This document shows, one piece after another, positions 13,142 to 24,810 of a stretch of 64,000 nt of DNA. The stretch is taken from assembly GCF_051020955.1 (NCBI RefSeq), contig NW_027476187.1:1-64000 (forward strand), written 5' to 3'. The position numbers and the translations under genes were made by a program. The number at the start of each line of letters is the position of its first letter. Within the stretch, counting starts at the first letter, position 1. The stretch comes from Megalopta genalis (Eukaryota; Arthropoda; Insecta; Hymenoptera; Halictidae). The notes beneath the pieces were generated by a model that was not told the DNA's origin, did not search any database, and worked only from the letters and a program-made list of their open reading frames with translations.

Positions 13142-15037
13142 TTAATCTAAGCCATGTCCTTCGAATTGATTTGAAGCTAAATCATGTGTTTCGTATGAAT
13201 TTGAAGCTAAACCTTCTACATCGAATTGATTTGAAGCTAAATCATGTGTCTCGCATGGAATTGAAGCTACCTCGTTTGTTCCTACAGTATTTAAAGCTAT
13301 ATCACTTATATCGCAAGTATTTGAAGCTAAATCATTTGTTTCGCATGGATTTGAAGCTAAGCCTTCTACATCACATTGATTTGCAGCTAAATCATGTGAA
13401 TCGCATGGATTTGAAGCTAACTCGTTCGTTTCGCATGCAGTTGTAGCTAAATGATATATATCACAAGTATTTGTAGCTAAACCATTTGTTTTGCATGGAT
13501 TTGAAACTAAGCCTTCTACTTCGCATTCGTTTGAAGCTAAATCATTTGTTTCGCATGGATTTGAAGCTGAACCTACTACATCGCATTGATTTGAAGCTAA
13601 ATCTTGTGTATCGCATGGATTTGTAGCTAAACCTTCCACATCGCATTGGTTTGAATCTAAATCATGTGAATCGCATGGATTTGAAGCTAACTCGTTCGTT
13701 TCGCATGCAGTTGTAGCTAAATGATATATATCACAAGTATTTGTAGCTAAACCATTTGTTATGCATGGATTTGAAACTAAGCCTTCTACTTCGCATTCGT
13801 TTGAAGCTATATCATTTGTTTCGCATGGATTTGAAGCTAAGCCTTCTACATCACATTGATTTGCAGCTAAATCATGTGTCTCGCATGGATTTGAAGCTAC
13901 CTCGTTTGTTCCTACAGTATTTAAATATATATCACTTATATCGCAAGTATTTGAAGCTAAAACATATGTGTCGCATGGATTTGAAGCTGAACCTACTACA
14001 TCGCATTGATGTGTAGCTAAATCTTGTGTATCGCATGGATTTGAAGCTAAACCTTCTACATCGAATTGATTTGAAGCTAAATCATGTGAATCGCATGGAT
14101 TTGAAGCTAACTCGTTCGTTTCACATGCAGTTGTAGCTAAATGATATATATCACAAGTATTTGTAGCTAAACCATTTGTTTTGCATGTATTTGAAGCTAA
14201 GCCCTCTACTTCGCATTCATTTGAAGCTAAATCATTTGTTTCGCATGGATTTGAAGCTAAGCCTTCTACATCACATTGGTTTGAAGCTAAATCATGTGAA
14301 TCGCATGGATTTGAAGCTAACTCGTTCGTTTCGCATGCAGTTGTAGCTAAATGATATATATCACAAGTATTTGTAGCTAAACCATTTGTTTTGCATGGAT
14401 TTGAAACTAAGCCTTCTACTTCGCATTCGTTTGAAGCTAAATCATTTGTTTCGCATGGATTTGAAGCTGAACCTACTACATCGCATTGATTTGAAGCTAA
14501 ATCTTGTGTATCGCATGGATTTGTAGCTAAACCTTCCACATCGCATTGGTTTGAATCTAAATCATGTGAATCGCATGGATTTGAAGCTAACTCGTTCGTT
14601 TCGCATGCAGTTGTAGCTAAATGATATATATCACAAGTATTTGTAGCTAAACCATTTGTTATGCATGGATTTGAAACTAAGCCTTCTACTTCGCATTCGT
14701 TTGAAGCTATATCATTTGTTTCGCATGGATTTGAAGCTAAGCCTTCTACATCACATTGATTTGCAGCTAAATCATGTGTCTCGCATGGATTTGAAGCTAC
14801 CTCGTTTGTTCCTACAGTATTTAAATATATATCACTTATATCGCAAGTATTTGAAGCTAAAACATATGTGTCGCATGGATTTGAAGCTGAACCTACTACA
14901 TCGCATTGATGTGAAGCTAAATCTTGTGTATCGCATGGATTTGAAGCTAAACCTTCTACATCGCATTGGTTTGAAGCTAAATCATGTGAATCGCATGGAA
15001 TTGAAGCTAACTCGTTCGTTTCGCATGCAGTTGTAGC
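13142..15037 (-). other. Longest open decapeptide frame (632 codons), judged non-coding
   Basis: On the minus strand this frame is free of stops from just below the TAA at 15,038-15,040 down to a TAA at its lower end. It reads as 10-residue repeats of the form LASNPCETND, LASNECEVEG, LATNTCDIYH and LATTACETNE, with Cys at the sixth position in nearly every unit and Asp, Glu or Gly near the unit end. I see no in-frame ATG at the start, only a GTG at about 14,539, and no signal peptide or other non-repeat domain. The frame is long because this region lacks the CTTAATAATG monomer variant that supplies a TAA elsewhere. Because 30 is divisible by three, open frames arise by default. I treat it as a by-product; a decayed or repurposed repetitive gene cannot be fully excluded. 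Confidence 0.35.
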
Positions 15038-15070
15038 TTAATAATGTATATCACAAGTATTTGTAGCTAA
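14131..15070. repeat. Duplicated segment, right copy (partner 12,121-13,060)
   Basis: This is the partner of 12,121-13,060, offset 2,010 bp. It differs at scattered single bases, for example TTGCATGTAT near 14,181 and TATATATATCAC versus TATATACCAC near 14,830. It ends near 15,080, where GTATTGCATGGATTTGAATC starts a different cassette. Confidence 0.8.
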
Positions 15071-16359
15071 ACCATTTGTATTGCATGGATTTGAATCTAA
15101 GCCTTGTCCTTCGAATTGATTTGAAGCTAAATCATGTGTTTCGTATGGATTTGAAGCCAAACCTTCTACATCGAATTAATTTGAAGCTAAATCATGTGTC
15201 TCGCATGGAATTGAAGCTACCTCGTTTGTTCCTACAGTATTTAAAGCTATATCACTTATATCGCAAGTATTTGAAGCTAAAACATATGTGTCGCATTGAT
15301 TTGAAGCTGAACCTACTACATCGCATTCATGTGAAGCTAAATCTTGTGTATCGCATGGATTTGAAGCTAAACCTTCTACATCGCATTGGTTTGAAGCTAA
15401 ATCATGTGAATCGCATGGATTTGAAGCTAACTCGTTCGTTTCACATGCAGTTGTAGCTAAATGATATATATCACAAGTATTTGTAGCTAAACCATTTGTT
15501 TTGCATGGATTTGAAGCTAAGCCCTCTACTTCGCATTCATTTGAAGCTAAATCATTTGTTTCGCATGGATTTGAAGCTAAGTCTTCTACATCACATTGGT
15601 TTGAAGCTAAATCATGTGAATCGCATGGATTTGAAGCTAACTCGTTCGTTTCGCATGCAGTTGTAGCTAAATGATATATATCACAAGTATTTGTAGCTAA
15701 ACCATTTGTTTTGCATGGATTTGAAGCTAAGCCTTCTACTTCGCATTCATTTGAAGCTAAATCATTTGTTTCGCATGGATTTGAATGTAAGCCTTGTCCT
15801 TCGAATTGATTTGAAGCTAAATCATGTGTTTCGTATGGATTTGATGCTAAACCTTCTACATCGAATTGATTTGAAGCTAAATCATGTGTCTCGCATGGAT
15901 TTGAAGCTACCTCGTTTGTTCCTACAGTATTTAAATATATATCACTTATTTCGCAAGTATTTGAAGCTAAAACATATGTGTCGCATGGATTTGAAGCTGA
16001 ACCTACTACATCGCATTGATGTGAAGCTAAATCTTGTGTATCGCATGGATTTGAAGCTAAACCTTCTACATCGCATTGGTTTGAAGCTAAATCATGTGAA
16101 TCGCATGGAATTGAAGCTAACTCGTTCGTTTCGCATGCAGTTGTAGCTTAATAATGTATATCACAAGTATTTGTAGCTAAACCATTTGTTTTGCATGGAT
16201 TTGAAGCTAAGCCTTCTACATCGCATTCATTTGAAGCTAAATCATTTGTTTCGCATGGATTTGAATCTAAGCCATGTCCTTCGAATTGATTTGAAGCTAA
16301 ATCATGTGTTTCGTATGGATTTGAAGCTAAACCTTCTACATCGAATTGATTTGAAGCTA

Positions 16360-16800
16360 AATAATGTGTTCCGCATGGATTTGAAGTTAAACCTTCTACA
16401 TCCCATGGATTTGAATCTAAATCATGTGTTTGGCATGGATTTGAAGCTGAACCTTCTACATCGCATTAATTTGCAGCTGAATCATGTGTTTCGCATCGAT
16501 TTGAAGCAGAACCTTCTACATCGCATTGATTTGCAGCTGAATCATGTGTTTCGCATGAATTTGAAGCTAACTCGTTCGTTTCGCCTGCAGTTGAATCTAC
16601 ATCACTTATATCGCTAATATTTGTAGCTAAATCATTTGTTTCGCATGGATTTGAATCTAAGCCTTGTCCTTCGAATTGATTTGAAGCTAAATCATGTGTT
16701 TCGTCTGGATTTGAAGCCAAACCTTTTACATCGAATTGATTTGAAGCTAAATCATGTGTCTCGCATGGAATTGAAACTACCTCGATTGTTCCTACAGTAT
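16360..16800. repeat. Duplicated module with CCCATGGA/TTGGCATGGA monomers, left copy
   Basis: The segment begins with the rare monomer AATAATGTGTTCCGCATGG, followed by units ending CATCCCATGGA and TTTGGCATGGA. It aligns with 22,021-22,461 at an offset of 5,661 bp. Related monomers recur near 28,400 and 49,500-49,560. The offset is not a multiple of 30 because the phase-shifting insertion and deletions at 19-21.8 kb lie in between. Confidence 0.78.
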
Positions 16801-19178
16801 TTAAAGCTATATCACTTATATCGCAAGTATTTGAAGCTAAATCATATGTGACGCATGGATTTGAAGCTGAACCTTCTACATCGCATTGATTTGAAGCTAA
16901 ATCTTGTGTATCGCATGGATTTGAAGCACAACCTTCTACATCGCATTGATTTGAAGCTAAATCTAGTGTATCGCATGGATATGAAGCTAAACCTTCTACA
17001 TCGCATTGATTTGCAGCTAAATCATGTGTTTCGCATGGATTTGAAGCTAACTCGTTCGTTTCGCCTGCAGTTGAAAATATATCACCTATATCGCAAGTAT
17101 CTGAAGGTAAATCATTTCTTTCGCATGGATTTGAAGCTCAACCTTCTACATCGCTTTGATGTGCAGCTAAATCATGTGTTTCGCATGGATTTGAAGCTAA
17201 CTCGTATGTTTCCCCTGCATTTGAAGCTATATCACTTATATCCCAAGTGTTTGAAGCTAAATCATTTGTTTCGCATGGATTTGAAGCTAAACCTAATACA
17301 TCGCAATGATATGAAGCTAAATCATGGGTTTCGCTTGAATTTGTAGCTAAACCTTCAACATCGCATTAATTTGCAGCTAAATCATGTGTTTCGCATGGAT
17401 TTGAAGCTAACTCGATTGTTTCGTCTGCACTTGAAACTATATCATTTATATCGCAAGTATCTGAAGCTAAATCATTTGTTTCGCATGGATTTGAATCTAA
17501 GCCTTGTCCTTCGAATTGATTTGAAGCTAAATCATGTGTTTCGTATGGATTTGAAGCCAAACCTTCTACATCGAATTAATTTGAAGCTAAATCATGTGTC
17601 TCGCATGGAATTGAAGCTACCTCGTTTGTTCCTACAGTATTTAAAGCTATATCACTTATATCGCAAGTATTTGAAGCTAAAACATATGTGTCGCATGGAT
17701 TTGAAGCTGAACCTACTACATCGCATTGATTTGCAGCTAAATCATGTGTTTCGCATGGATTTGAAGCTAACTCGTTCGTTTCGCATGCAGTTGTAGCTAA
17801 ATAATGTATATCACAAGTATTTGTAGCTAAACTATTTGTTTTGCATGGATTTGAAGCAACGCCTTCTACTTCGCATTGATTTGCAGCTGAATCATGTGTT
17901 TCGCATGAATTTGAAGCTAACTCGTTCGTTTCGCCTGCAGTTGAATCTACATCACTTATATCGCTAATATTTGTAGCTAAATCATTTGTTTCGCATGGAT
18001 TTGAATCTAAGCCTTGTCCTTCGAATTGATTTGAAGCTAAATCATGTGTTTCGTATGGATTTGAAGCCAAACCTTTTACATCGAATTGATTTGAAGCTAA
18101 ATCATGTGTCTCGCATGGAATTGAAACTACCTCGATTGTTCCTACAGTATTTAAAGCTATATCACTTATATCGCAAGTATTTGAAGCTAAAACATATGTG
18201 TCGCATGGATTTGAAGCTGAACCTACTACATCGCATTGATTTGAAGCTAAATCTTGTGTATCGCATGGATTTGAAGCTAAACATTCTACATCGCATTGGT
18301 TTGAAGCTAAATCATGTGAATCGCATGGATTTGAAGCTAACTCGTTCGTTTCACATGCAGTTGTAGCTAAATGATATATATCACAAGTATTTGTAGCTAA
18401 ACCATTTGTTTTGCATGGATTTGAAGCTAAGCCTTCTACTTCGCATTCATTTGAAGCTAAATCATTTGTTTCGCATGGATTTGAAGCTAAGCCTTCTACA
18501 TCACATTGATTTGCAGCTAAATCATGTGTTTCGCATGGACTTGAAGCTAACTCGTTCGTTTCGCATGCAGTTGTAGCTTAATAATGTATATCACAAGTAT
18601 TTGAAGCTAAACCATTTGATTCGCATGGGTTTGAAGCTAAGCCTTCTAATTCGCATTCATTTGAAGCTAAATCATTTGTTTCGCATGGATTTGAATCTAA
18701 GCCTTGTCCTTCGAAATGATTTGAAGCTAAATCATGTTTTTCGTATGGATTTGAAGCTAAACATCCTACATCGCATTGATTTGAAGCTTAATCATGTGTA
18801 TCGCATGGATTTGAAGCTAAACCTTCCACATCACATTGATTTGCAGCTAAATCATGTGTTTCGCATGGATTTGAAGCTAAATCATGTGTTTCGCATGGAT
18901 TTGAACCTAACTCGTTCGTTTCGCCTCCATTTGAAACTATATCGCTTATATCGCAAGTATTTGAAGCTAAATCATATGTGCCGCATGGATTTGAAGCTGA
19001 ACCTACTACATCGCACTGATTTGCAGCTAAATAATGTGTTTCGCATGGATTTGAAGCTAAACATTCTAAATCGCATTGATTTGAACCTTAATCATGTGTA
19101 TCGCATGGATTTGAAGCTAAACCTTCTACATCACATTGATTTGTAGCTAAATCATGTCTTTCGCATGGATTTGAAGCT

Positions 19179-19208
19179 CACTAACCAGTTAGCTACTACG
19201 AAACTAAC
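19179..19208. other. Non-canonical insertion in a monomer (net +22 bp), left copy
   Basis: Between GAAGCT and CGTTTCGCATGC, where a normal unit has 8 bases (AACTCGTT), there are 30 bases containing CTAACCAGTTAG and ACGAAACTAAC. The unit phase moves by 22 (mod 30) across this point. Read in reverse complement, the segment begins GTTAGTTTCG and contains TAGCTAACTGG. Both pieces resemble the forward monomer pair around GTTAGTTTCGCATGC and TTGTAGCTAA (for example 20,730-20,760), with several bases missing between them. It is therefore best read as a short inverted, internally deleted monomer fragment, perhaps left by break repair. CTAAC/GTTAG also forms a 5-bp inverted repeat around CA. Confidence 0.7.
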
Positions 19209-20436
19209 CGTTTCGCATGCAGTTGTAGCTAAATAATGTATATCACAAGTCTTTGTAGCTAAACCATTTGTTTCGCATGGATTTGAAGCTATGCCTTCTA
19301 CTTTGCATTGATTTGAAGCTAAATCATTTGTTTCGCATGGAATTGTAGCTACCTCGTTTGTTCCTCCTGCTTTTGAAGCTATATCACTTATTTCGCATGG
19401 ATTTGAAGCTGAACCTACTACATCGCATTGATTTGAAGCTAAATCTTGTGTATCGTATGGATTTGAAGAAAACCATCTACATCGCATTGATTTGAAGCCT
19501 AATGATGTGTATCGCTTGGATTTGAAGCTAAACCTTCTACATCACATTGATTTGCAGCTAAATCATGTGTTTCGCATGGATTTGAAGCTAACTCGTTCGT
19601 TTCGCATGCAGTTGTAGCTAAATAATGTATATCACAAGTATTTGTAGCTAAACTATTTGTTTTGCATGGATTTGAAGCTAAGCCTTCTACTTCGCACTGA
19701 TTTGAAGCTAAATCACTTGTTTCGCATGGAACTGAAGCTACCTCGTTTGTTCCTCCTGCATTTGAAGCTATATCACTTATATCGAATGGATTTGAAGCTG
19801 AACCTACTACATCGCATTGATTTGAAGCTAAATCTTGTGTATCGCATGGATTTGAAACTAAACCTTCTACATCACTTTGATTTGCTGCTAAATCATGAGT
19901 TTCGAATGGATTTGAAGCTAACTCGTTCGTTTCGCCGCCATTTGAAACTATATCACTTATATCGCAATTATTTGAAGCTACATCATATGTGCCGCATGGA
20001 TTTGAAGCTGAACCTACTACATCGCATTGATTTGAAGCTAAATCTTGTGTATCGCACGGATTTGAAGCTAAACCTTCTACATCGCACTGATTTAAAGCTA
20101 AACCATTTGATTCGCATGGGTTTGAAGCTAAGCCTTATACTTCGTATTCATTTGAAGCTTAATCATCTGTTTCGCATGGATTTGAATCTAAGCCTTGTGC
20201 TTCGAAATGATTTAAAGCTAAATCATGTGTTTTGTATGGATTTGAAGCTAAACCTTCTACATCGCATTGATTTGAAGCTTAATCATGAGTATCGCATGGA
20301 TTTGAAGCTAAACCTTCTACATCACATTGATTTGCAGCTAAATCATGTGTATCTCATGCATTTGAAGCTAACTCGTTCGTTTCGCATGCAGTTGTAGCTA
20401 AATAATGTATATCACATGTATTTGTAGCTAAACCAT

Positions 20437-20739
20437 TTGTTTTGCATGGAGTTGAAGCTAAGCATTCTACTTCGCATTCATTTGAAGCTAAATCATTTGT
20501 TTCGCATGGATTTGATTCTAAGTCTTGTCCTTCGAATTGATTTGAAGCTAAATCATGTGTTTGGTATGGTTTTGAAGCTAAGCCTTCTACATCGCATTGA
20601 TTTGAAGCAAAACCTACTATATTCTATTCATTTGAAGCTAAACCTTCTACCTTTTATTGATTTGAAGCTAAACCTTCTACATCGCATTGATTTGAAGATA
20701 AATCGTGTGTTTCGCATGGATTTGAAGCTAACTCGTTAG
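20437..20739. repeat. Module with ATTCTATTCA/TTTTATTGA marker monomers
   Basis: A run of A cassette monomers ends with three diagnostic units whose last third is ATTCTATTCA, CTTTTATTGA and ATCGCATTGA, followed by a GAAGATAAATCG unit. The same module occurs at 24,508-24,810 (offset 4,071 bp) without visible difference over most of its length. Related versions, some ending ATTCTATTGA and CTCTTATTGA, lie near 25,700, 27,600, 28,650, 30,510, 50,230, 51,890, 52,520, 53,180, 55,970 and 58,180. It is a useful landmark linking A1 and A2. Confidence 0.8.
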
Positions 20740-22020
20740 TTTCGCATGCAGTTGTTGCTAAATAATGTATATCACAAGTACTTGTAACTAAACCATTTGT
20801 TTCGCATGGATTAGAAGCTACGCCTTCTACTTCGCATTGATTTGAAGGTAAATCATTTGTTTCGCATGGAATTGAAGCTACCTCGTTTGTTCCTCCTGCA
20901 TTTGAAGCTATATCACTTATATCGCATGGATTTGAAGCTGAACCTACTACATCGCATTGATTTGAAGCTAAATCTTGTGTATCGCATGGATTTGAAGAAA
21001 ACCATCTACATCGCATTGATTTGAAGCTTAATCATGTGTTTCGCATGGTATTGAACCTACCTCGCTTGTTCCTGCAGCTTTTGAAGCTATATCACTTATA
21101 TCGCAAGTATTTGATGCTAAATCATATGTGTCGTATGGATTTGAAGCAGAACCTTCTACATCGCATTTATTTGAAGCTAAATCTAGTGTATCGCATGGAT
21201 TTGTAGCTAAACCTGCTACATCGCATTGATTTGCAGCTAAATCATGTGTTTCGCATGGATTTGAAGCTAACTCGTTCGTTTCGCCTTCATTTGAAACTAT
21301 ATCACTTATATCGCAAGTATTTGAACCTAAATCATATGTGCCGCATGGATTTGAAGCTGAACCTACTACATCGCATTGATTTGAAGCTAAATCTTGTGTA
21401 TCGCACGGATTTGAAGTTAACCCTTCTACATCGCATTGATTTGAAGCTAAACCATTTGTTTCACATGGAATTGAAGCCACCTCGTTTGTTCCTCCAGGTT
21501 TTGAAGCTATATCACTTATATCGCAAGTATTTGAAGCTAAATCATATGTGACGCATGGATTTGAAGCTGAACCTTCTACATCGCATTGATTTGAAGCTAA
21601 ATCTTGTGTATCGCATGGATTTGAAGCAGGACCTTCTACATCGCATTGATTTGAAGCTAAATCTAGTGTATTGCATGGATATGAAGCTAAACCTTCTACA
21701 TCGCATTGATTTGCAGCTAAATCATGTGTTTCGCATGGATTTGAATTTACATCACTTATATCGCAAGTATTTGAAGCTAAATCATGTGTATCGCGTGGAT
21801 TTTGATGCTAACTCGTTTGATTAGTCTGCATTTGAAGCTATATCACTTATACCCCAAGTGTTTGAAGCTAAATCATATGTTTCGCGTGAATTTGAAGCTA
21901 AACCTTCTACATCGCATTGATTTGAAGCTAAATCATGTCTTTCACAAGTATTTGAAGATGAACCATTTGAATCGCATTGATTTGAACCCGAAACTTCTAC
22001 TTCGCACCTATTTGCAGCTA

Positions 22021-22461
22021 AATAATGTGTTCCGCATGGATTTGAAGTTAAACCTTCTACATCCCATGGATTTGAATCTAAATCATGTGTTTGGCATGGA
22101 TTTGCAGCTGAACCTTCTACATCGCATTGATTTGCAGCTGAATCATGTGTTTCGCATCGATTTGAAGCAGAACCTTCTACATCGCATTGATTTGCAGCTG
22201 AATCATGTGTTTCGCATGAATTTGAAGCTAACTCGTTCGTTTCGCCTGCAGTTGAATCTACATCACTTATATCGCTAATATTTGTAGCTAAATCATTTGT
22301 TTCGCATGGATTTGAATCTAAGCCTTGTCCTTCGAATTGATTTGAAGCTAAATCATGTGTTTCGTATGGATTTGAAGCCAAACCTTTTACATCGAATTGA
22401 TTTGAAGCTAAATCATGTGTCTCGCATGGAATTGAAACTACCTCGATTGTTCCTACAGTAT
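22021..22461. repeat. Duplicated module with CCCATGGA/TTGGCATGGA monomers, right copy
   Basis: This is the partner of 16,360-16,800 (offset 5,661 bp). Its right part is also the start of the larger duplication shared with 17,871 onward, so this point joins pieces of two earlier array segments. Confidence 0.78.
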
Positions 22462-23639
22462 TTAAAGCTATATCACTTATATCGCAAGTATTTGAAGCTA
22501 AAACATATGTGTCGCATGGATTTGAAGCTGAACCTACTACATCGCATTGATTTGAAGCTAAATCTTGTGTATCGCATGGATTTGAAGCTAAACATTCTAC
22601 ATCGCATTGGTTTGAAGCTAAATCATGTGAATCGCATGGATTTGAATCTAACTCGTTCGTTTCACATGCAGTTGTAGCTAAATGATATATATCACAAGTA
22701 TTTGTAGCTAAACCATTTGTTTTGCATGGATTTGAAGCTAAGCCTTCTACTTCGCATTCATTTGAAGCTAAATCATTTGTTTCGCATGGATTTGAAGCTA
22801 AGCCTTCTACATCACATTGATTTGCAGCTAAATCATGTGTTTCGCATGGATTTGAAGCTAACTCGTTCGTTTCGCATGCAGTTGTAGCTTAATAATGTAT
22901 ATCACAGGTATTTGAAGCTAAACCATTTGATTCGCATGGGTTTGAAGCTAAGCCTTCTACTTCGCATTCATTTGAAGCTAAATCATTTGTTTCGCATGGA
23001 TTTGAATCTAAGCCTTGTCCTTCGAAATGATTTGAAGCTAAATCATGTTTTTCGTATGGATTTGAAGCTAAACATCCTACATCGCATTGATTTGAAGCTT
23101 AATCATGTGTATCGCATGGATTTGAAGCTAAACCTTCCACATCACATTGATTTGCAGCTAAATCATGTGTTTCGCATGGATTTGAAGCTAACTCGTTCGT
23201 TTCGCATGCAGTTGTAGCTAAATAGTGTATATCACAAGTATTTATAGCTAAACCATTTGTTTTGCATGGATTTGAAGCTAAACCTTCTACATCGCATTGG
23301 TTTGAAGCGAAATCATTCGTTTCGCATGGATTTGAAGCTAAATCATGTGTTTCGCATGGATTTGAACCTAACTCGTTCGTTTCGCCTCCATTTGAAACTA
23401 TATCGCTTATATCGCAAGTATTTGAAGCTAAATCATATGTGCTGCATGGATTTGAAGCTGAACCTACTACATCGCACTGATTTGCAGCTAAATAATGTGT
23501 TTCGCATGGATTTGAAGCTAAACATTCTAAATCGCACTGATTTGAAGCTTAATCATGTGTATCGCATGGATTTGAAGCTAAACCTTCTACATCACATTGA
23601 TTTGTAGCTAAATCATGTCTTTCGCATGGATTTGAAGCT

Positions 23640-23669
23640 CACTAACCAGTTAGCTACTACGAAACTAAC
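23640..23669. other. Non-canonical insertion in a monomer (net +22 bp), right copy
   Basis: Same sequence and context as 19,179-19,208, exactly 4,461 bp downstream and carried along by the large duplication. The array phase again moves by 22. I found no other copy of this segment in the window. Confidence 0.72.
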
Positions 23670-24507
23670 CGTTTCGCATGCAGTTGTAGCTAAATAATGT
23701 ATATCACAAGTCATTGTAGCTAAACCATTTGTTTCGCATGGATTTGAAGCTATGCCTTCTACTTTGCATTGATTTGAAGCTAAATCATTTGTTTCGCATG
23801 GAATTGTAGCTACCTCGTTTGTTCCTCCTGCTTTTGAAGCTATATCACTTATTTCGCATGGATTTGAAGCTGAACCTACTACATCGCATTGATTTGAAGC
23901 TAAATCTTGTGTATCGTATGGATTTGAAGAAAACCATCTACATCGCATTGATTTGAAGCCTAATGATGTGTATCGCTTGGATTTGAAGCTAAACCTTCTA
24001 CATCACATTGATTTGCAGCTAAATCATGTGTTTCGCATGGATTTGAAGCTAACTCGTTCGTTTCGCATGCAGTTGTAGCTAAATAATGTATATCACAAGT
24101 ATTTGTAGCTAAACTATTTGTTTTGCACGGATTTGAAGCTAAACCTTCTACATCGCACTGATTTAAAGCTAAACCATTTGATTCGCATGGGTTTGAAGCT
24201 AAGCCTTCTACTTCGTATTCATTTGAAGCTTAATCATCTGTTTCGCATGGATTTGAATCTAAGCCTTGTGCTTCGAAATGATTTAAAGCTAAATCATGTG
24301 TTTTGTATGGATTTGAAGCTAAACCTTCTACATCGCATTGATTTGAAGCTTAATCATGAGTATCGCATGGATTTGAAGCTAAACCTTCTACATCACATTG
24401 ATTTGCAGCTAAATCATGTGTATCTCATGCATTTGAAGCTAACTCGTTCGTTTCGCATGCAGTTGTAGCTAAATAATGTATATCACATGTATTTGTAGCT
24501 AAACCAT

Positions 24508-24810
24508 TTGTTTTGCATGGAGTTGAAGCTAAGCATTCTACTTCGCATTCATTTGAAGCTAAATCATTTGTTTCGCATGGATTTGATTCTAAGTCTTGTC
24601 CTTCGAATTGATTTGAAGCTAAATCATGTGTTTGGTATGGTTTTGAAGCTAAGCCTTCTACATCGCATTGATTTGAAGCAAAACCTACTATATTCTATTC
24701 ATTTGAAGCTAAACCTTCTACCTTTTATTGATTTGAAGCTAAACCTTCTACATCGCATTGATTTGAAGATAAATCGTGTGTTTCGCATGGATTTGAAGCT
24801 AACTCGTTAG
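24508..24810. repeat. Copy of the ATTCTATTCA/TTTTATTGA marker module
   Basis: Right-hand copy of 20,437-20,739 inside the large duplication. Marker units ending ATTCTATTCA and CTTTTATTGA are in the same order and spacing. Confidence 0.8.

Larger units (their letters stand above)
10141..16350. repeat. Patchwork of 420/480-bp A cassettes
   Basis: Cassettes start at 10,306, 10,786, 11,206, 11,686, 12,646, 13,066, 13,756, 14,656, 15,076, 15,706 and 16,186. Several pairs are close copies at offsets that are multiples of 30 bp: 10,306 with 15,706 (5,400 bp), 10,786 with 13,066 (2,280 bp), 12,646 with 13,756 and 14,656 (1,110 and 900 bp). Unlike 900-10,140 there is no single repeating long unit, so several unequal exchanges are superimposed. 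The fullest cassette has 16 monomer types in fixed order; the 420-bp form lacks two of them. Confidence 0.82.
17871..20930. repeat. Large duplicated segment (about 3.05 kb), left copy
   Basis: The segment aligns with 22,182-25,000. The offset is 4,311 bp from 17,871 to about 18,850, then 4,461 bp to about 19,660, then 4,071 bp from about 20,090 to 20,930. The offset changes (+150 and -390 bp) are exact multiples of 30, meaning whole monomers were gained or lost in register after the duplication. The left copy contains the aberrant 30-bp segment at 19,179-19,208. Confidence 0.85.

Noticed and set aside
19179..19208. Attachment site or small mobile element at the aberrant segment
   Set aside because: It adds only 22 bp, has no flanking duplication, and its reverse complement resembles pieces of the monomer itself.
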